The notes under the pieces: model-generated
Databases searched by the model: none
What the model was told of the DNA's origin: nothing
Seen by the model: only the letters and a program-made list of their open reading frames with translations
Shown: piece by piece, positions 35,726 through 48,700 of the stretch
Numbering within the stretch: the first letter of the stretch is position 1
Layout: the number at the start of each line of letters is the position of its first letter
Position numbers and translations under genes: made by a program
Source: Loxodes magnus
Lineage: Eukaryota; Ciliophora; Karyorelictea; Loxodida; Loxodidae
Direction of reading: 5' to 3'
DNA: 64,000 nucleotides
NCBI GenBank assembly: GCA_946699065.1
Contig: CAMPDV010000039.1
Location: forward strand, 620,001-684,000

Positions 35726-36739
35726 ATGAGTTTTTTGATAAAATTCTATTTAAATATAAGAGATAGAAATCAGAATATCAGAGAATGATAAAGTAATAAT
35801 TTAGATACTGAAGAATATTAAATAGATCTAAAAAAGAATACTAAATGCAAGAATTTAGTTCATATCAACTTTTAGTAAGCTTAGAATAATCATTTTTAGT
35901 ATAAATAACTAATACAATGCCTTTTAATTAATTTACTATCAAGTTACCAGGAAATTAACAATTCTATGTTTAAATAGCACTTAATTATTTTATTTTCCGG
36001 AGTTATTTTTCCAATAAAGATAAAATTTGATTTTGATAAACTAATTAGCAAATAACTTATTTAAACTAGAAATAATGAAAGTAACACATATTTAAACTTT
36101 GAAATTATATTCGAAGTACTTTATAATAAATTATTAGATAGCTAAATTATCGATAATTAAGACTTTTATTAAGTCTCACTTATTAACTTAATTTTAATTT
36201 AAAATGAAAGATAATTTTAGAAAATGTGCGGATAGGGACTTTATTATAAGAAGTAAAGTAGAAATAGAAAATCTAAAGAAATATCTATATAAGATTTTTA
36301 AATTGCTTATGGAAATAATTTATTTACTTAACTAGTAAGCTCAAAAGATCCAAAATTTGAAAATATTTTGAAAGAAAATAAATTAATTTATTGATAGAAT
36401 TTTATAACTTTATGCAAATTTCAAAGGGCTAAATAGCTGCTGTTGCTAAATTATTTAGAAAAACCCGATATACCAAAAAAAGAATAATAATTGATATTGT
36501 AAAATTTATCAAATTTACAAAATTTAGAAAAGAACTAATATATCCGTTAAATCTAGAAATAGGCTAAACTCCTTAAGTTATTAAGTTTTTTGAGTAGATT
36601 ATTATAGAATGATTTATTAGAAAACTACTAAGAATTGAAAAAAAGAATATAGTTTATTGGATTTTCAATTTGTGTTGGATCAAATAGTTTCATTATGGTT
36701 ATTTTCAAGCTTTAAGAAACTTTGCATAATTACTAATGA
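35726..36739 (+). CDS. Unrecognised 337-residue protein
   Basis: ATG 35726 to TGA 36737-36739, preceded by TAA, is one uninterrupted frame with strong coding character. Examples are KFDFDKLISKQLIQTRN, NFEIIFEVLYNKLLDSQ and EKPDIPKKEQQL. A hydrophobic segment near the C-terminus (FIGFSICVGSNSFIMVIF) may anchor it in a membrane. It starts head-to-head with the coiled-coil gene 204 bp away. The inverted SINE-like element begins about 85 bp downstream. No domain was identified. Confidence 0.65.
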
Positions 36740-36822
36740 TAAATTTGTTATCTTAATTTATAAATTAGCGAGTAATAAGCTTATACTTAGGAGTAAGCAA
36801 TGAATTGGCAATAATTTTAATT

Positions 36823-37311
36823 AAATAAATAAATAAATTTGATAATAGAGCGCGTAGCACTCTCGTTGATGCGCAGCTCTTTAAAAAAAATGTTTCATAC
36901 TGACAAGAATGTTTCTTACTGATAAAATTATCAGATACTGGTAGACCTTGTTCAATACTGGTATAATTATTCAGTACTGATAAAAATGTTCAATTCTGAT
37001 ATAATTTAAGAATACTTGTTGGAGGTTCAAGGACATGGCAGGGTTGCGTCTCATTGCATCACCAAAGCAGAGGACGACTCGTGTCAATTATGGATACTTA
37101 AATTCCCCACCTCTGATGAAGCTCACAAAAATAATTTCCTTTTATTTCCAGAATTAAAAACTAAAATAAGCCAGTACCGAAGGTCAAACTAGCAGATGTC
37201 GTGACCAAGCCAAAGCAGAGGAAGACATAAAGTCGATTATGGGTACTTAGCTTCCCCAACCTCTGGTGAAGCCGTCCCTTGTTTTTCACCTTCGAACAAC
37301 TATGGCGATTT
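36823..37311 (-). mobile_element. SINE-like dimeric element, copy 3 (inverted)
   Basis: This is the reverse complement of the other copies: TTTA-rich tail at 36823, 3' hairpin at 36845-36880, spacer repeats, then domains 2 and 1 ending at GGCGAT near 37310. It is the most diverged copy. The first domain differs at several stem positions, for example GGACGGCTTCACC, yet it keeps the loop CGAAGGT and its distant complement ACCTTCG. It lies between two rightward genes and its 5' end abuts a coding-like frame. Confidence 0.75.
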
Positions 37312-37319
37312 AATATATA

Positions 37320-38514
37320 ATATAATTTAATAAAATAAAATTGTTGTTGAAGAATTGATCCGTTTAGTCTATCTATATTCAAAAGATAGATATACAAAAG
37401 AAAACATTAAATTGCTTGATATGGTAGAATATTTTAACGCAATTTTAGCAATAATCTTAAGATTCTAATTTAAATAAATTGTGAGTATCTAGACTTTCTA
37501 AAAAATGAGATAGATATGAGTATCATAATGTTTATCATATAAATCAATAATTTAGTAATTTGAAGGGAAAATTACGAAAGTTAACTTAATGGGTATAAAA
37601 TAAATTTTTTAATTATGCATATATAAACTTATTCTAAAGTGAAATTAGTTACAAAATAGAAGATGATTATCTTTTATCAATTTATTTAAATATATAATAT
37701 TAGTAAGCAAAGCAATTTTATACGATTTCGTTAAATTAGAGCAAACTTAGTATAATTAATAAGTTAAATTAGAAAGTTAAGTTAAAAGTAGAATTTAAGT
37801 TAGTTATAAATTGCCATCTCAAAATAGACTGAAATTTCATTATTCCAAATTTATATATGATTAGATCTTAAAATTTCCTTATCATAATGAGACTGATAAG
37901 CACGAATGCATTTAATTATGCAAGAATTTTAAGAAAGTCACTTTTAAAATAATTAATATCAGGAGAAAGGCATTTGTGGAAATGAAAATGGAGATAAATA
38001 CAAGAGTTAGATTTGTGAAAATTGTAAGAGTAAGGTAAAAATTTAATTTTAAAGTATTTCACAATATGTTGCGATGAAAGGAATATAAATAATTTTTACC
38101 AAGCAGAGATAAATAAGCTTAAAAAGAGTAAAATATCAAAATATCAAATAGCATTATTCTAAAAAAATCTGTAGCTTATGCTCATAATTTTCTTAAAGCT
38201 ATCTTATTAATTTTAGCAGTTCCTAAATAATATAGTGTGCTGTCTTATCTAAATATTTATTTAAAAATTATTAAAAAAATTAAAAGATTAAGCTATAAAA
38301 TAATTATGCATCATAAAAAATTAAAGAATTATAAATTAAATTATTTTCATAATAAATTTTTAAGTCTAATAGATATAGATATTTCATTCTCCAAATTGTT
38401 AGATATATTAGTTTATCTTTAAAATTTCTTTATATTTTATTGTTAAAATAATAAATTATTAGAAAATAAGATAAATAAAGCTTTATATCTATTATATAAT
38501 CATTAATATTATGA
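37320..38514 (+). CDS. Protein with CxxC motifs, 5' end missing at the SINE-like element
   Basis: One frame stays coding-like from the edge of the inverted repeat (about 37320) to TGA 38512-38514, roughly 398 codons, with no early ATG. Two cysteine clusters (ICENCKSK and ICSLCS, about 150 nt apart) suggest a small zinc-binding unit in the middle. Both flanks are Lys/Gln/Ile-rich. The absence of a start codon next to the element suggests that the insertion removed or separated the 5' exon. A competing phase near 37350-37430 is also plausible. Confidence 0.45.
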
Positions 38515-38599
38515 AGAAACCATATAAAGCTAAGTATAGTCGTAATAAATTTATACTAGTTGGAACTTATTTTTTAAATATTTTGCTAATAAAGAAATT

Positions 38600-39390
38600 T
38601 GCTCTATATATTTATTTCAAATCTAAGGAAAAAAACCTTTGTCTCTCTTTCTACAAAGCATTTTCTCTAGTTATATAAAAATGCCTTGACTATTAAATCA
38701 GTTTATAAATGTATAAAAATATATCTATTCTTAATTTATTAATTTTATCTTAACTGTGAATCAAGCTTAAATAAGCTTTAATTTTTTCTAAAATTCTTAA
38801 ATTTTGTAAAAGTTTTTAGATTCAATAAGCAATAGTATTTTTCAAGATAAAGCGTTCTATATTATTTCGGATTTATTATTTTATAAGGTATAATCTATTA
38901 AAGGTGATTTATTATAATTATAATACCTTGCATTAGCATTTTAATAACTTAGCTTTTCCTTTATTTTTGCTTCATATTTAGCTTTTAAAAATTAATTTAG
39001 AATTATTCTAATATTGCTATTGAACAAAATGCTAAATCTTGAACAATATTTAATTTGATTGTTTTACTGTTTTGATTGTTTTGCATTTTTCTATTTTTAT
39101 ATATAAAGTGCTTGGAAAGTTTAAACTATTAAAATCTTGATTGAAGATATTTCGTAGATATAAGACTTTTTAATATTAATTAGTATCTAAAGCATACGAA
39201 ATTAAATTTGCTAGAGCTTGAAGTTAAACTAATAATTTTTACACTTAAATTAATTTATTCATAAATAATCCCATATGGCAATTACTCATCAGGACTTTTT
39301 AATATCTTTTTACTTTTGCTCACCACTTTATAAATAGTTGATATAATTAGAATTAGCAATGTAATAATATTCTAATAGATTTATTTTAAA
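38600..39390 (-). CDS. Coding-like region, leftward, exon structure unresolved
   Basis: The minus strand alternates between two frames with coding character, for example KYEAKIKEKLSYQNANARYY and YITRENALQKERQRFFSL. That implies at least one small intron or indel. It follows the coiled-coil gene that ends at 39398 and could be its continuation through an intron, but an in-phase TGA separates them. No family was recognised. Confidence 0.35.
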
Positions 39391-39397
39391 ACTATTA

Positions 39398-40067
39398 TCA
39401 TTTATTTAAATAACCAAAACAAACTTAATTTAATAACAATAAATTACCTAGTTTTAGTACTCTTATTTTAAAAATTTTGGAAACTCTAGCATCTTTTCCA
39501 TGTATAAATTCTAGAGTACAATAATGATATTTTTCTTTCTTGTTTAGGTTTAAATTTTGATCTTTTTCTCCTTCGATTATAATTGGATCATTTCCTAATT
39601 CTCTTAATTCCATTTAACGCTGCAATTTTTGCTTGTTCTCTTCTACTTTTTCTATCTTATTGTCCAGTTCTTTTTGACTCTGTTACTAGTTTTATGATTG
39701 CCTATTCTAGTCTTGCTAAATGTTTCAGAATTCGTTGAGGTATCTTTTTTAAATCTTGAGTCTTGATTCTATTACTTCTCCAATTTCAAGTTTTTCCATC
39801 AGTAACTAATTATCCTACTTCAAGTTTTTGACCTCTTCCTGAAGACCAAGCACCACTTTAATCAGCTAATCATAGCCTATTTACTACTCAATGGTGAAAT
39901 TCAAGACTTCTGAATTTTTAGCCTATTTCCAAGCTTTCTCTTTAAATATGGGAATATAAATTTGGCAGTGATCTTTTAGTGTCTTTTTCCAGGTTCTAGC
40001 TTTTCTAGGATAACATTAATTTTTGCATATTTTAGTCGCGAAAAAAATCCGACTCTGAATCTGGCCA
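39398..40067 (-). CDS. Coiled-coil protein with a 22-nt intron
   Basis: Exon 2 (39865-39398, 156 codons, TGA 39400-39398) encodes a clear coiled coil (VLGLQEEVKNLKQDNQLLM, KELDNKIEKVEENKQKLQRQ) followed by a short mixed tail. An inferred 22-nt intron (39866-39887) joins it in phase to exon 1, which begins near WPDSESDFFRD at 40067. No ATG was found, so the start is upstream or in a tiny exon. The W-P-D motif recurs in the neighbouring gene, which suggests tandem duplication. Likely a structural protein. Confidence 0.55.
39866..39887 (-). other. Inferred 22-nt intron
   Basis: On the minus strand it starts GTAGTA and ends GATTAG. Removing it joins two coding phases exactly at codon boundaries. 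The donor is weaker than in the other inferred introns. Confidence 0.5.
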
Positions 40068-40211
40068 TTTTTTTTTAAATATTGATTTACATTAAAGAAT
40101 TTTAACCTTTTGTTTTTTTGATAATTTAGTTATATTTTTAGAATTTTTAATAAAAATGTGTGGTTATGCTATAAAAGACTCTATATATAAGTAATTTGTA
40201 AAAGTTATTTC

Positions 40212-41230
40212 ATTTCATTAATCTTAAGAGATTGATTATAACTAGTTTCTTATATTTCTAAGTATATAAAAGAATTAGATCTACAAATTAGGGATAAAAT
40301 AACTTTAAATTAAGTAAGTACTATAGATTATATATTATAAATTTGCTTGTGGCGTCCAACAGATCATCATTTAAAAAAATTTTGTGGTTTGCTTCTTCTA
40401 GCTTTTTGCGAACTCTTTTACTCGCGAGTTTTGCTTTTCTAATCCCTTTTCTCCTTCTGCTATTAGTTCTTATTATGATTCCTAGCTTCACAGATTTTAG
40501 TTTTCTCTTTAGTCTGTAAACCGATCCATTTTCGATACATCAAATTTCATTTTTGTTTTCCTAATTTATTATTGCACTTTATTTCTTCACTTTTATTCTC
40601 CGATTCTTCTAAATAGTTTACAGTTCTTCCAAAGATACCTCTAACTCAAGCAATAATAAATAGATTTCTTAATCTTGGGTTCTTGCTTTTTTATCTTTGT
40701 TGTTTAATTGATCTTCTCAATTTCCATTTTATCAGTGCTTAGATTTTAGTCTAGTACAATCTATTAACTTAAAAAATTCTTCTGATTCTAGAGAATACTT
40801 TCTATCTATTAACTTTCATCATGGATCTTATAGATTTAAGAGATGTCAGGCTAAATTATTCTCATTTTAATTGCAAAGGGCACTATTTCTCTCTCTTTGC
40901 TTACCATTCGGAGGTCTAAAGTCTCTTGAAGTCTGTGCTAGATCTGTTAGAATATCTTATTGTTTTCCTTATGAAGTTTCCTAATCACTTCCTGGAAATC
41001 TTGACTTTTTTGATGAGCTACTTCATACTCATCTGGCCAGAAGGACTAAACTCAGAGACCTCCTGGTGTAGGACAGATTTCAGTTGTTTCCTAGGGTTTT
41101 CCTACAATTTTGGCTTTGTAACATGTTTAATATTTTGTAGCCTTTTCTGTTCTTCACAGCTTTGCAATGTGACTACTATTTCTTAGTTGCAGGAAAAAAT
41201 GCTTTTCAGAAGTTTGATATTTTTTAAATA
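40212..41230 (-). CDS. Coiled-coil protein with W-P-D motif, exon structure unresolved
   Basis: The minus strand encodes a W-P-D-E segment (near 41035) followed by charged helical sequence (VIRKLHKENNKIFQQIQHRL). Farther on, in another phase, come KKLEEANHKIFLNDDLLD and an in-phase TGA near 40212. At least two phase changes mean small introns or indels that I could not define. It is the neighbour and probable paralogue of the gene at 39398-40067. The region is GC-richer than average. Confidence 0.45.
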
Positions 41231-41339
41231 ATTAAATATTTGAATTCTTCCAAACTTAAGGTATAATGTAAACTAAGCAAAATTAAGTCAGAATTTCATT
41301 AAATAAGTAGAAAAAATAAAAAAAAATTTAGTATTTTAT

Positions 41340-42000
41340 ATAGTTCTCAAAAGAAAGTTAGTTGGAAAACCTTATTTGTTCTAGATTATTAATTCCATAA
41401 AGCTAAAAAGTCTTTTTTGTTTACTAAAAGTATTAATATTTTAGTTCTAAGTGCATGCAAATATCTATAAAGGATTTTGGATAATTCATAGCTTCTTTCC
41501 GTATTTGAAGTAGAAACAAAAAAAATTTTGCCCTAATATTTTCAAACGGAAGTAAGTAGAAATTTATGTAAGAGTATAATTAAAAACAGAGATAGAAGAT
41601 TGTTAAAGCTTTCTTGCTATTGTATGCATGCTCTTGCTTATCTTTACTTTCATGTTGAAAATTCCTCTCATTACATTTCAAGGAACAAGTTCACTTACTA
41701 ATTCAGCCATAGTTAAATTAAGCATGTGAGAAAGTATTTAAAAGTATTCGGGAACAACATTTTTATAAAAGTTCAGAAAAAATAAATACATTTCTTCATT
41801 GATTCAACCAAATGGTTCTCTATTAACAATGGCATATCAAATAACATTTTTCATGTAAGATAAATCTAAGTTATTTAACTTAATTTCTTAATTGATATAT
41901 TAGCCTTTTATTTTCAACCTTAATTCTAATTTATTATTTCTTATTTTAGTTTTATACACGACTAAAAGCAAATGCTTCAATCTAAAGAATCTTAGTTAAG
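41340..42000 (-). CDS. Unrecognised protein, boundaries uncertain
   Basis: One minus-strand frame reads convincingly (SLKCNERNFQHESKDKQEHA, KEAMNYPKSFIDICMHLEL), with no TGA that must be a stop over about 650 bp. Start and stop were not fixed. It precedes the W-P-D coiled-coil gene in the same orientation. No domain was recognised. Confidence 0.4.
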
Positions 42001-42327
42001 TTCGTAATTATTAAAAAATTAAATTTTTTTTATTTATAATAATTTTATCTAAATAAGGTGAAGTAATACTTACAGTTAGATCTATAAAAACTAAGATACT
42101 AATAATTACTCCGTTATTATGATTGAGAAGAAGTTAAAGAATCTAGGTAGAAATCAAGAGGGAACTTTAAAATGAGACATCAGGTAGCAAAGGTTGAAAG
42201 ATTCTCTGATTTTAAGGTTTCTAAGAAGGTATTCCGTTCATAATATTAGAGAAATCAAGGTTGCTCAAATGAATGATAGCATAGGTAGACTTCCAAAGAA
42301 CGATTATAATTTTTATAATTGTTTTAA

Positions 42328-42366
42328 AAGAGCTGCACAGCTTAGCTTCAATGCACTCTATAATCT
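42328..42366 (+). repeat. Second solitary SINE-type 3' hairpin
   Basis: AGAGCTGCACAG...TGCACTCTATAATC matches the 3' hairpin and tail start of the SINE-like elements with different loop sequence. The 200 bp upstream (about 42120-42325) are less AT-rich than the flanks but unlike the dimeric body, so this may be another non-autonomous element sharing the 3' end. Confidence 0.5.
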
Positions 42367-42849
42367 AATTGTTTTTATAATTTAGAAAAATATATAAAAT
42401 GAAATTATATTCTTTTTATAAATAGATAAAGCATGTTATGAATGTAAGCATAAACTAAAATTAAATCAATTTAAGATTAAAATTGTACTTTTCTCTTGCT
42501 GATCAAGAGAAAATGCAAAAATTTAAAATTTTACAGTTAAACAGACTTCATTTTAAAGTTTATTTTTCATTTATGCAAACTATTAAACTTTTCTCATTCG
42601 GACTTTGATTTGATTTGATTTGATTTAAAGTATAAACTTTAGAGAAATAATTATATTCTTCAAAACTTAAAATACTTATATAAATTAAAGCTTATCTTTA
42701 TTTTCTTAATGAAAGTCAATGAAATATACAAAATAAGATTAATTTTAATTTTAATCTTTATTCTGAAATATCATATGATAAATAAATCTAATTTTTAATT
42801 TCTTAATCATATCTATAATTAGTTTATTATATCATTATTATTATTATAT

Positions 42850-43345
42850 AGTTGTTCGAAGGTGAACAACAAGGTCGTCTTCATCAGAGGTTGGGGAAGT
42901 TAAGTACCCATAATCGACTTTATGTCTTCCTCTGCTTTGGTTTGGCCTCGAGACATAAGATTCCTAGACCTTCGACACTGACTTATTTTAGTTTTTAATT
43001 CTGGAAATAAAAGGAAATAATATTGCGAGCTTCATCAGAGGTGGGGAATTTAAGTACCCATAATTGACACATGTCGTCCTCTGCTTTGGTGATGCAATGA
43101 GACGCAACCCTGCCATGTCCTTGAACCTCCAACAAGTATTAAAGATTACGAGTATTCTTAAATTATATCAGTATTGAACATTTTTATCAGTACTTAATAA
43201 TTATACCAGTATTGAACAAGATTTATCAGTATCTGATAATTTTATCAGTAACAAACATTCTTGTCAGTATGAAACATTTTTTTAAAGAGCTGCGCACCAA
43301 CGAGAGTGCTACGCGCTCTATAATCAAATTTATTTATTTATTTAT
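42850..43345 (+). mobile_element. SINE-like dimeric element, copy 4 (short 5' truncation)
   Basis: It contains both domains, six spacer CAGTA units, hairpin and TTTA tail, but begins at ATAGTTGTTCG. It therefore lacks the first few bases (AACCGCC) present in copies 1 and 2. Slight 5' truncation is typical of reverse-transcribed elements. It lies upstream of the rightward gene at 43830. Confidence 0.75.
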
Positions 43346-43829
43346 ATCATGTTTCGCTTTAATATATATGAATAATTTATTTTTATATAAGGCTTTAATG
43401 AATGCTTTGTTAAGAGTTTATATTTTCATAATCTGTTCTAAAAATCCAAAAGTATAAATTTAATTAAGTGCTGGATAACTACTCTTAATTATTTTAAGCA
43501 TCAATTATATCTTGCAATTATCTACTAATGAGTAAGAGACTAATTTACAATATCCTAATATTTATAAATTTAGACTAGTTTTATATCCTAGGCATTTAAG
43601 TAAAAGAATAATCTTCTTACATTTATCTTAGTAGTTTTATTTTTTCTATATGATTTAAAGCTTTACCGCTAAATACAAATAAAATTAATGCTTTTGTATG
43701 AAGCTGAAGGCTTGAGAAGTGAAAAATAATTTTCTAGTAGCTTCTTTATTTTCTTTAAGTTAGAATTTAAATTTAAACTTAGTAAATGATCTAATTTAAT
43801 TAATATAACTAAAATACTAGACTTATACA
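43346..43829. other. Intergenic stretch without a supported feature
   Basis: AT-rich sequence between the SINE-like element and the next start codon. A short open frame reading out of the element tail is a composition artefact. I see no conserved motif. Confidence 0.4.
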
Positions 43830-45203
43830 ATGATTTAACTACTTTTTTATTTTAATGAAGGGATTTTATTTCTCTAAGTGGTAACATTTACTTTAGTCAA
43901 ATAACTTAAATAATTATTTTAGTGCTTAAACTTTTATTTCTATTTGAGTAGTTAAATACTTTTATGAAGTCTAAATTCTCTTGCTTCTTTTATCTTCGAG
44001 TTAAGTTTTTAGCTAATAAAAACTTAAGTTTTAAAATTGGATTTAAAGTAGTTTGATATTAGTCAAGAGAGAATTTGATTAAGTGGAACATACAAAACAA
44101 AAGAAATAAAATATTTTGATTATCTAACTACTTTCCATTGTGAAAGAAACTTCAAAAGATCAACAAAAGATAAAAAATATTGTTGTGCTCTTAGGAAAGA
44201 ATAAAAATAAATAGAAAATAGTAAAACAATCCTATCTTTAATAACTTTCAGCATTTAAGCTAGTCATATAATAAATAATTTTTATTCTTATATAAGCATC
44301 AGATGAATCCACAATCTAGATACTCGTTGAGCAGGCTAAACAAATGACATCTAAATATAAAAAGCATACTAATGATTATACTAATAGACTTTGCAAATAT
44401 TAACTATATAATAATTTTATTATTAATGGATACAAATAGAAAATTTATTTAAATCATAAAAGTAAATTATTACAATGATTAATATATCTAAGGCTAATTT
44501 CATAGATATAGATGGAATGGTAGCAGAAAGATTTTCCGATGCTAGAGTAAAGAGTATAAGAATATATGGAAAATAAACTCATTATATAAATAAGCTTTTA
44601 ACATAAGAGCGAATTAAAATGTCTAATGCTGAAAGGTTTATTTATGAAAAAATTAGAAATATTATTTATTTTTTATCCATTTGATTAAGCTAAAAGGCTT
44701 AATAGTCTAGTTTTTAACTTAAAAGATATTATGACTTAAATTTTTCAATAAATCGCTGCTTAAAAAATAAAAAAATAAATTAGTTATATTAAGTATATAT
44801 CCTGATCTTAAGATATTTGTCAATGATTTTGCTTAATAAACAATAGTAGATATATAATATCAAAAAAGTGACTTCATTGCTTTCAATTAGAGAGGTAGAT
44901 ATTTAAAATGACTACAGCTTTATAAATTAATAGGTAAATCAGTTAAATCACTATTCCTAGAATCTGTCCATTTCTGCAAATTTATATTTAGCGCCTAAGA
45001 AATTATTGTAATAATTAGATTACTTTTTCAAATTTTTAGATTTAACTAAGATAGTTAAAAAAAGCAATATAAAATAATCTTGTAATTATTTAGGACTTAT
45101 TTAATAAAATAAAAGTGAAGATTAATAAATTTAAGCAAAATTTAGTATTTCTATAATCAGATCCATAAATCTTTATAATCCAAGTACGTAACTAATTCTC
45201 TGA
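43830..45203 (+). CDS. Unrecognised 457-residue protein
   Basis: ATG 43830 to TGA 45201-45203 is one phase throughout. The N-terminal third is hydrophobic, with a possible membrane segment. The middle (KANFIDIDGMVAERFSDARV, TQERIKMSNAERFIYEKIR) and the C-terminus (LAPKKLLQQLDYFFKFLDL) are clearly coding. One internal stretch near 44330-44460 also reads well in another frame, so a pair of small introns cannot be excluded. No domain was identified. Confidence 0.5.
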
Positions 45204-45737
45204 TATATTAATATCTCCTTAAAAATTCTCCTATAGATGGCTTTGATAGATGCTATACAAGTAAATAAACTAAATAAAGCAAGAGATTTATTCATTTTAC
45301 TAGATTCCTCTCTTCTTATTTTATTTTTTGCTATTTATTACTATTGAATGAAACTTTCTTTCTACCTTTTATACTTCCCATTAAAATTTAATCAATAGAA
45401 ATTTTAAAAATAATCTCTATTTTATGAAAAAAAGAGACTTTAATTAAAATTTTCATTTTAGCCATAGAAAAAATTGAGCCTTCTCTAAGTTGCCAGAAAC
45501 TTAAATTTGAAAAGTAAAGAAATAATTATTGAGTTAAGTATATTAGTAAGTACTTGAATAGAGTTTTTAATTTAAGACATTGATCAATTCTTTAATTATT
45601 CAAAGAAGAGTATCACGAAATTATTTTAATAAGTATTAAGTGTTTAGCTATTAAATGAGATTATTATACAAAGTCTTATCGATAATTATAATGTTTAAAT
45701 CCCAAATTTTTAGGTTATTATTAATTTATTTTTCTTT

Positions 45738-48700
45738 TCATTATTTTAAAATATATAAACATATAGAGAGGAAATTGCTTGATAATTATAAAATTTAAGA
45801 ATAATTCAATATATAGTTAGAGTAATATCAAATCCCTATGTTTTCTAGAAATTTCTTCATTTTCTCGTTCTTTTCGTTCAGCAGCGTGAAAATCTTTTAC
45901 TCTTATCCTAATTATCTTAAAATAACTAGATCTAATTTTTATCCTTCCAAATATTTGCTATATTCTAAATCAATTTTCTTCAATGTTTCATAATACAGGC
46001 CATCAATTTAATTGATTTATTTATCAATTTTTATTCTCAAAAGTCTACAATATTCCCAATATAAAACAAGCTTGCTTATTAGTGGATACTGGTTCAAAAG
46101 AATTTAGTAGTCTTCTCTTCCTTGAAATTATTTTAGTTTTAAGCAATTAATGTAGTTTTAGATGCTTAACTTATAATACCGTAAACTTTCCAGGAGATCT
46201 ACAATCTAAATTGACTATGACTAACTCCAAAAATATTAATTTTCTGTTTCTTAAATTCCATTACCTATATTATGAAACTTTTATCTAATAATACAAAGAT
46301 GCCGCTCTTAGTATTTTTCTTCGCAATTATTTTCGAATTCATTGCTTTAGTCTAATTCTTAAATCTCAATTCCTTGCTCTTTAAGCTAACGCAATTTTAG
46401 TGATCTTCTAATTTTCTTTTTAATCAAGTTTATATAATACTTTAAAATATCTTCAATTTCAACCATTTCTTCTCTTTGTGATTTATTGTGCGCTTTCTTC
46501 AAACTTTTTCTTTATATTGAGATGAAAATGTTGATGCAAATGAAGATTAAAACAAAGACATATGGGAATATAAAAACATCTGCTAGGATTGGATCTGCAT
46601 CTTTTAAGGTTTAGTAATCAAATTCCCAAACTAGATATAGAAAACAGGTTATCAGAGATTTAATAAAGGTGCTAAACTAAGAATGAGTGTGTGCGAAAGC
46701 AAAATAACCTAAATTAGCGAACGCCAGCATAAAGATGAAAAGCATGAAAATGAAGTAAAGTAAACTTCTTGATGCTATAGAAAGAGCATTTCATACATTT
46801 CTCATCTTTTTGTACTCAGAAAGGGCTATTATAAATTTAACTGATAGAAATAGCAAATTTAACCCAGCTATGATTGAGTAGATGTAACGGTAATTTCCTA
46901 CTGATTTAAAATCATACCAAAAATTATCATAATTATTTGAAAGAGGAAGCTTAGAAAAAGACTTATCAACTGAAAGGAACAGTATCCAGCTTACTATGCA
47001 AATGATCGAAAGACTTAAACTTATGATTTCCAAAATCATTATGGTATCAAAAATAAAGTAAAGTTTTCTAATTCACTCAGGTCTTTACTATCATCTTAGA
47101 AATTTATGATATTCTGATAAAAAGTCAACGTTGATATGCTTCCACTTATTGTATCTTTTGCTTAGATTTATTATTTATTTTATTATTTTTACTATATAAA
47201 TCAAAGTTGATATTAAAAAGACTATTTCCAGGAAGAGTCTAAAAAAATCTTATTTGGTGTGATAATATTACATTTTGCAAGGTAAATATTAATGATACTA
47301 CTTTATTTTACCTTAAGCTTCAGGAACAAAAACGAGAGAGGAATACATAAAGTTGTTAATATTTGAATTGTAAGTCACAAACTCTATCACCATATTGTTC
47401 AACCGTAAATTTGCAATGCCATCTTAAGCTAAAAATTCGATTTGTGATTCATTAAGAGGTTGGAAGTAGAAAACAAACCCACCTTTATTATCATATCCTT
47501 TGTCCTTTTAGTATTCATATTTACGTCCAGTTGTTAAGCCAGTTAGAGTATCAGTTACTTCATTTGAATCTAAACCTTAATTATATGCGAAATTATCTTG
47601 AGGCCTTACTTCTTCTTAATATTTCTCAAAGTTCTTAACATTATTCTAACTGAACTCCAAATATCTAAAGGTAAGCTGAATAGGTCCTTTGTTTGTAAGT
47701 TTTTGTCCAACTAAATAATTAGCTTCGTTGAAATATCAATAAGAAACTCCATTTACTTCTGATATATCAAAGTAAGTTTAAAGGAAAAACCTAAATCACT
47801 GGATTCATTGCTAAGGAAGCATTATATCCTTCATCTTCTAATTTTCTGGGTTAAATTGCTTAGTTTTTAAAGGAAGCTAAATTGAATTTCTCACAGCATA
47901 ACTTTAAGTTTGATTTAAGGTTAAAATAACTAAAACAAGGAGAGCAACCCAGTAAATAAATGACAATACGAAATTAAATATTTTATTGGTACACTACTTC
48001 CTTTTATTTGGATTAAGTTCTTATTCATTTTCTATATATTGAAAGTTTTTATCAGACCACTCAGGCTAACTTAAAATCTATTTAAAGTCAATATTATAGA
48101 TTTATAAATCTTTAGATGTCTAACCTTGATAACTTTGCTATTTTGGGATGCTAATTTTTTCTTTTAAAACTTCCTCTGCAAAATTCTTAGAAATGCGTCT
48201 TTTTTCCTTACACAAATATGTAAACTAAATAAGCTTTATTTTGTAATACTTCCAAATCTTGAATATGAAATGGCTTTCTTTCTTCTTTATCATTTTCTTT
48301 TGCTCTAGGATATTTTCTTAGTTTTCATATTGAGTGCAGATTATGGCTATTAAAAGACTCATTAATATCCAAGATAAAAATACTTGACAGGATAAGTATA
48401 ATATCCAAGTATTTAGTTTCTCTAGATGATAGCTTTTCTTCATACTATCAGTTTCAAATATCATTAAGAAAAAGACATATGCTAAGGATTAACTCACTTC
48501 GTTAAATGCTTCTACAAAATGACCGAACTGAATATATCCGAGAAATGTGCAAGCTAAGCAAATGGTTAGCAATATAATTAAGAAGTTTTTTATTTCTTCT
48601 TTAGCAAAGAAAAAAGTTTTGGTAATTAAGGAAGCTTTGGGAATCAAAGTTAAAAATTTAACAACTCTCATAGTAAAAACTAGAAAACTGACTGCTCAGA

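Noticed and set aside
40926..41186. Rightward standard-code ORF of 86 codons
   Set aside because: It is antisense to the coiled-coil gene and consists of complement-derived Phe/Leu/Ser runs.
43212..43457. Rightward 81-codon ORF running out of SINE-like copy 4
   Set aside because: It is not conserved in the other copies and starts inside the spacer array.
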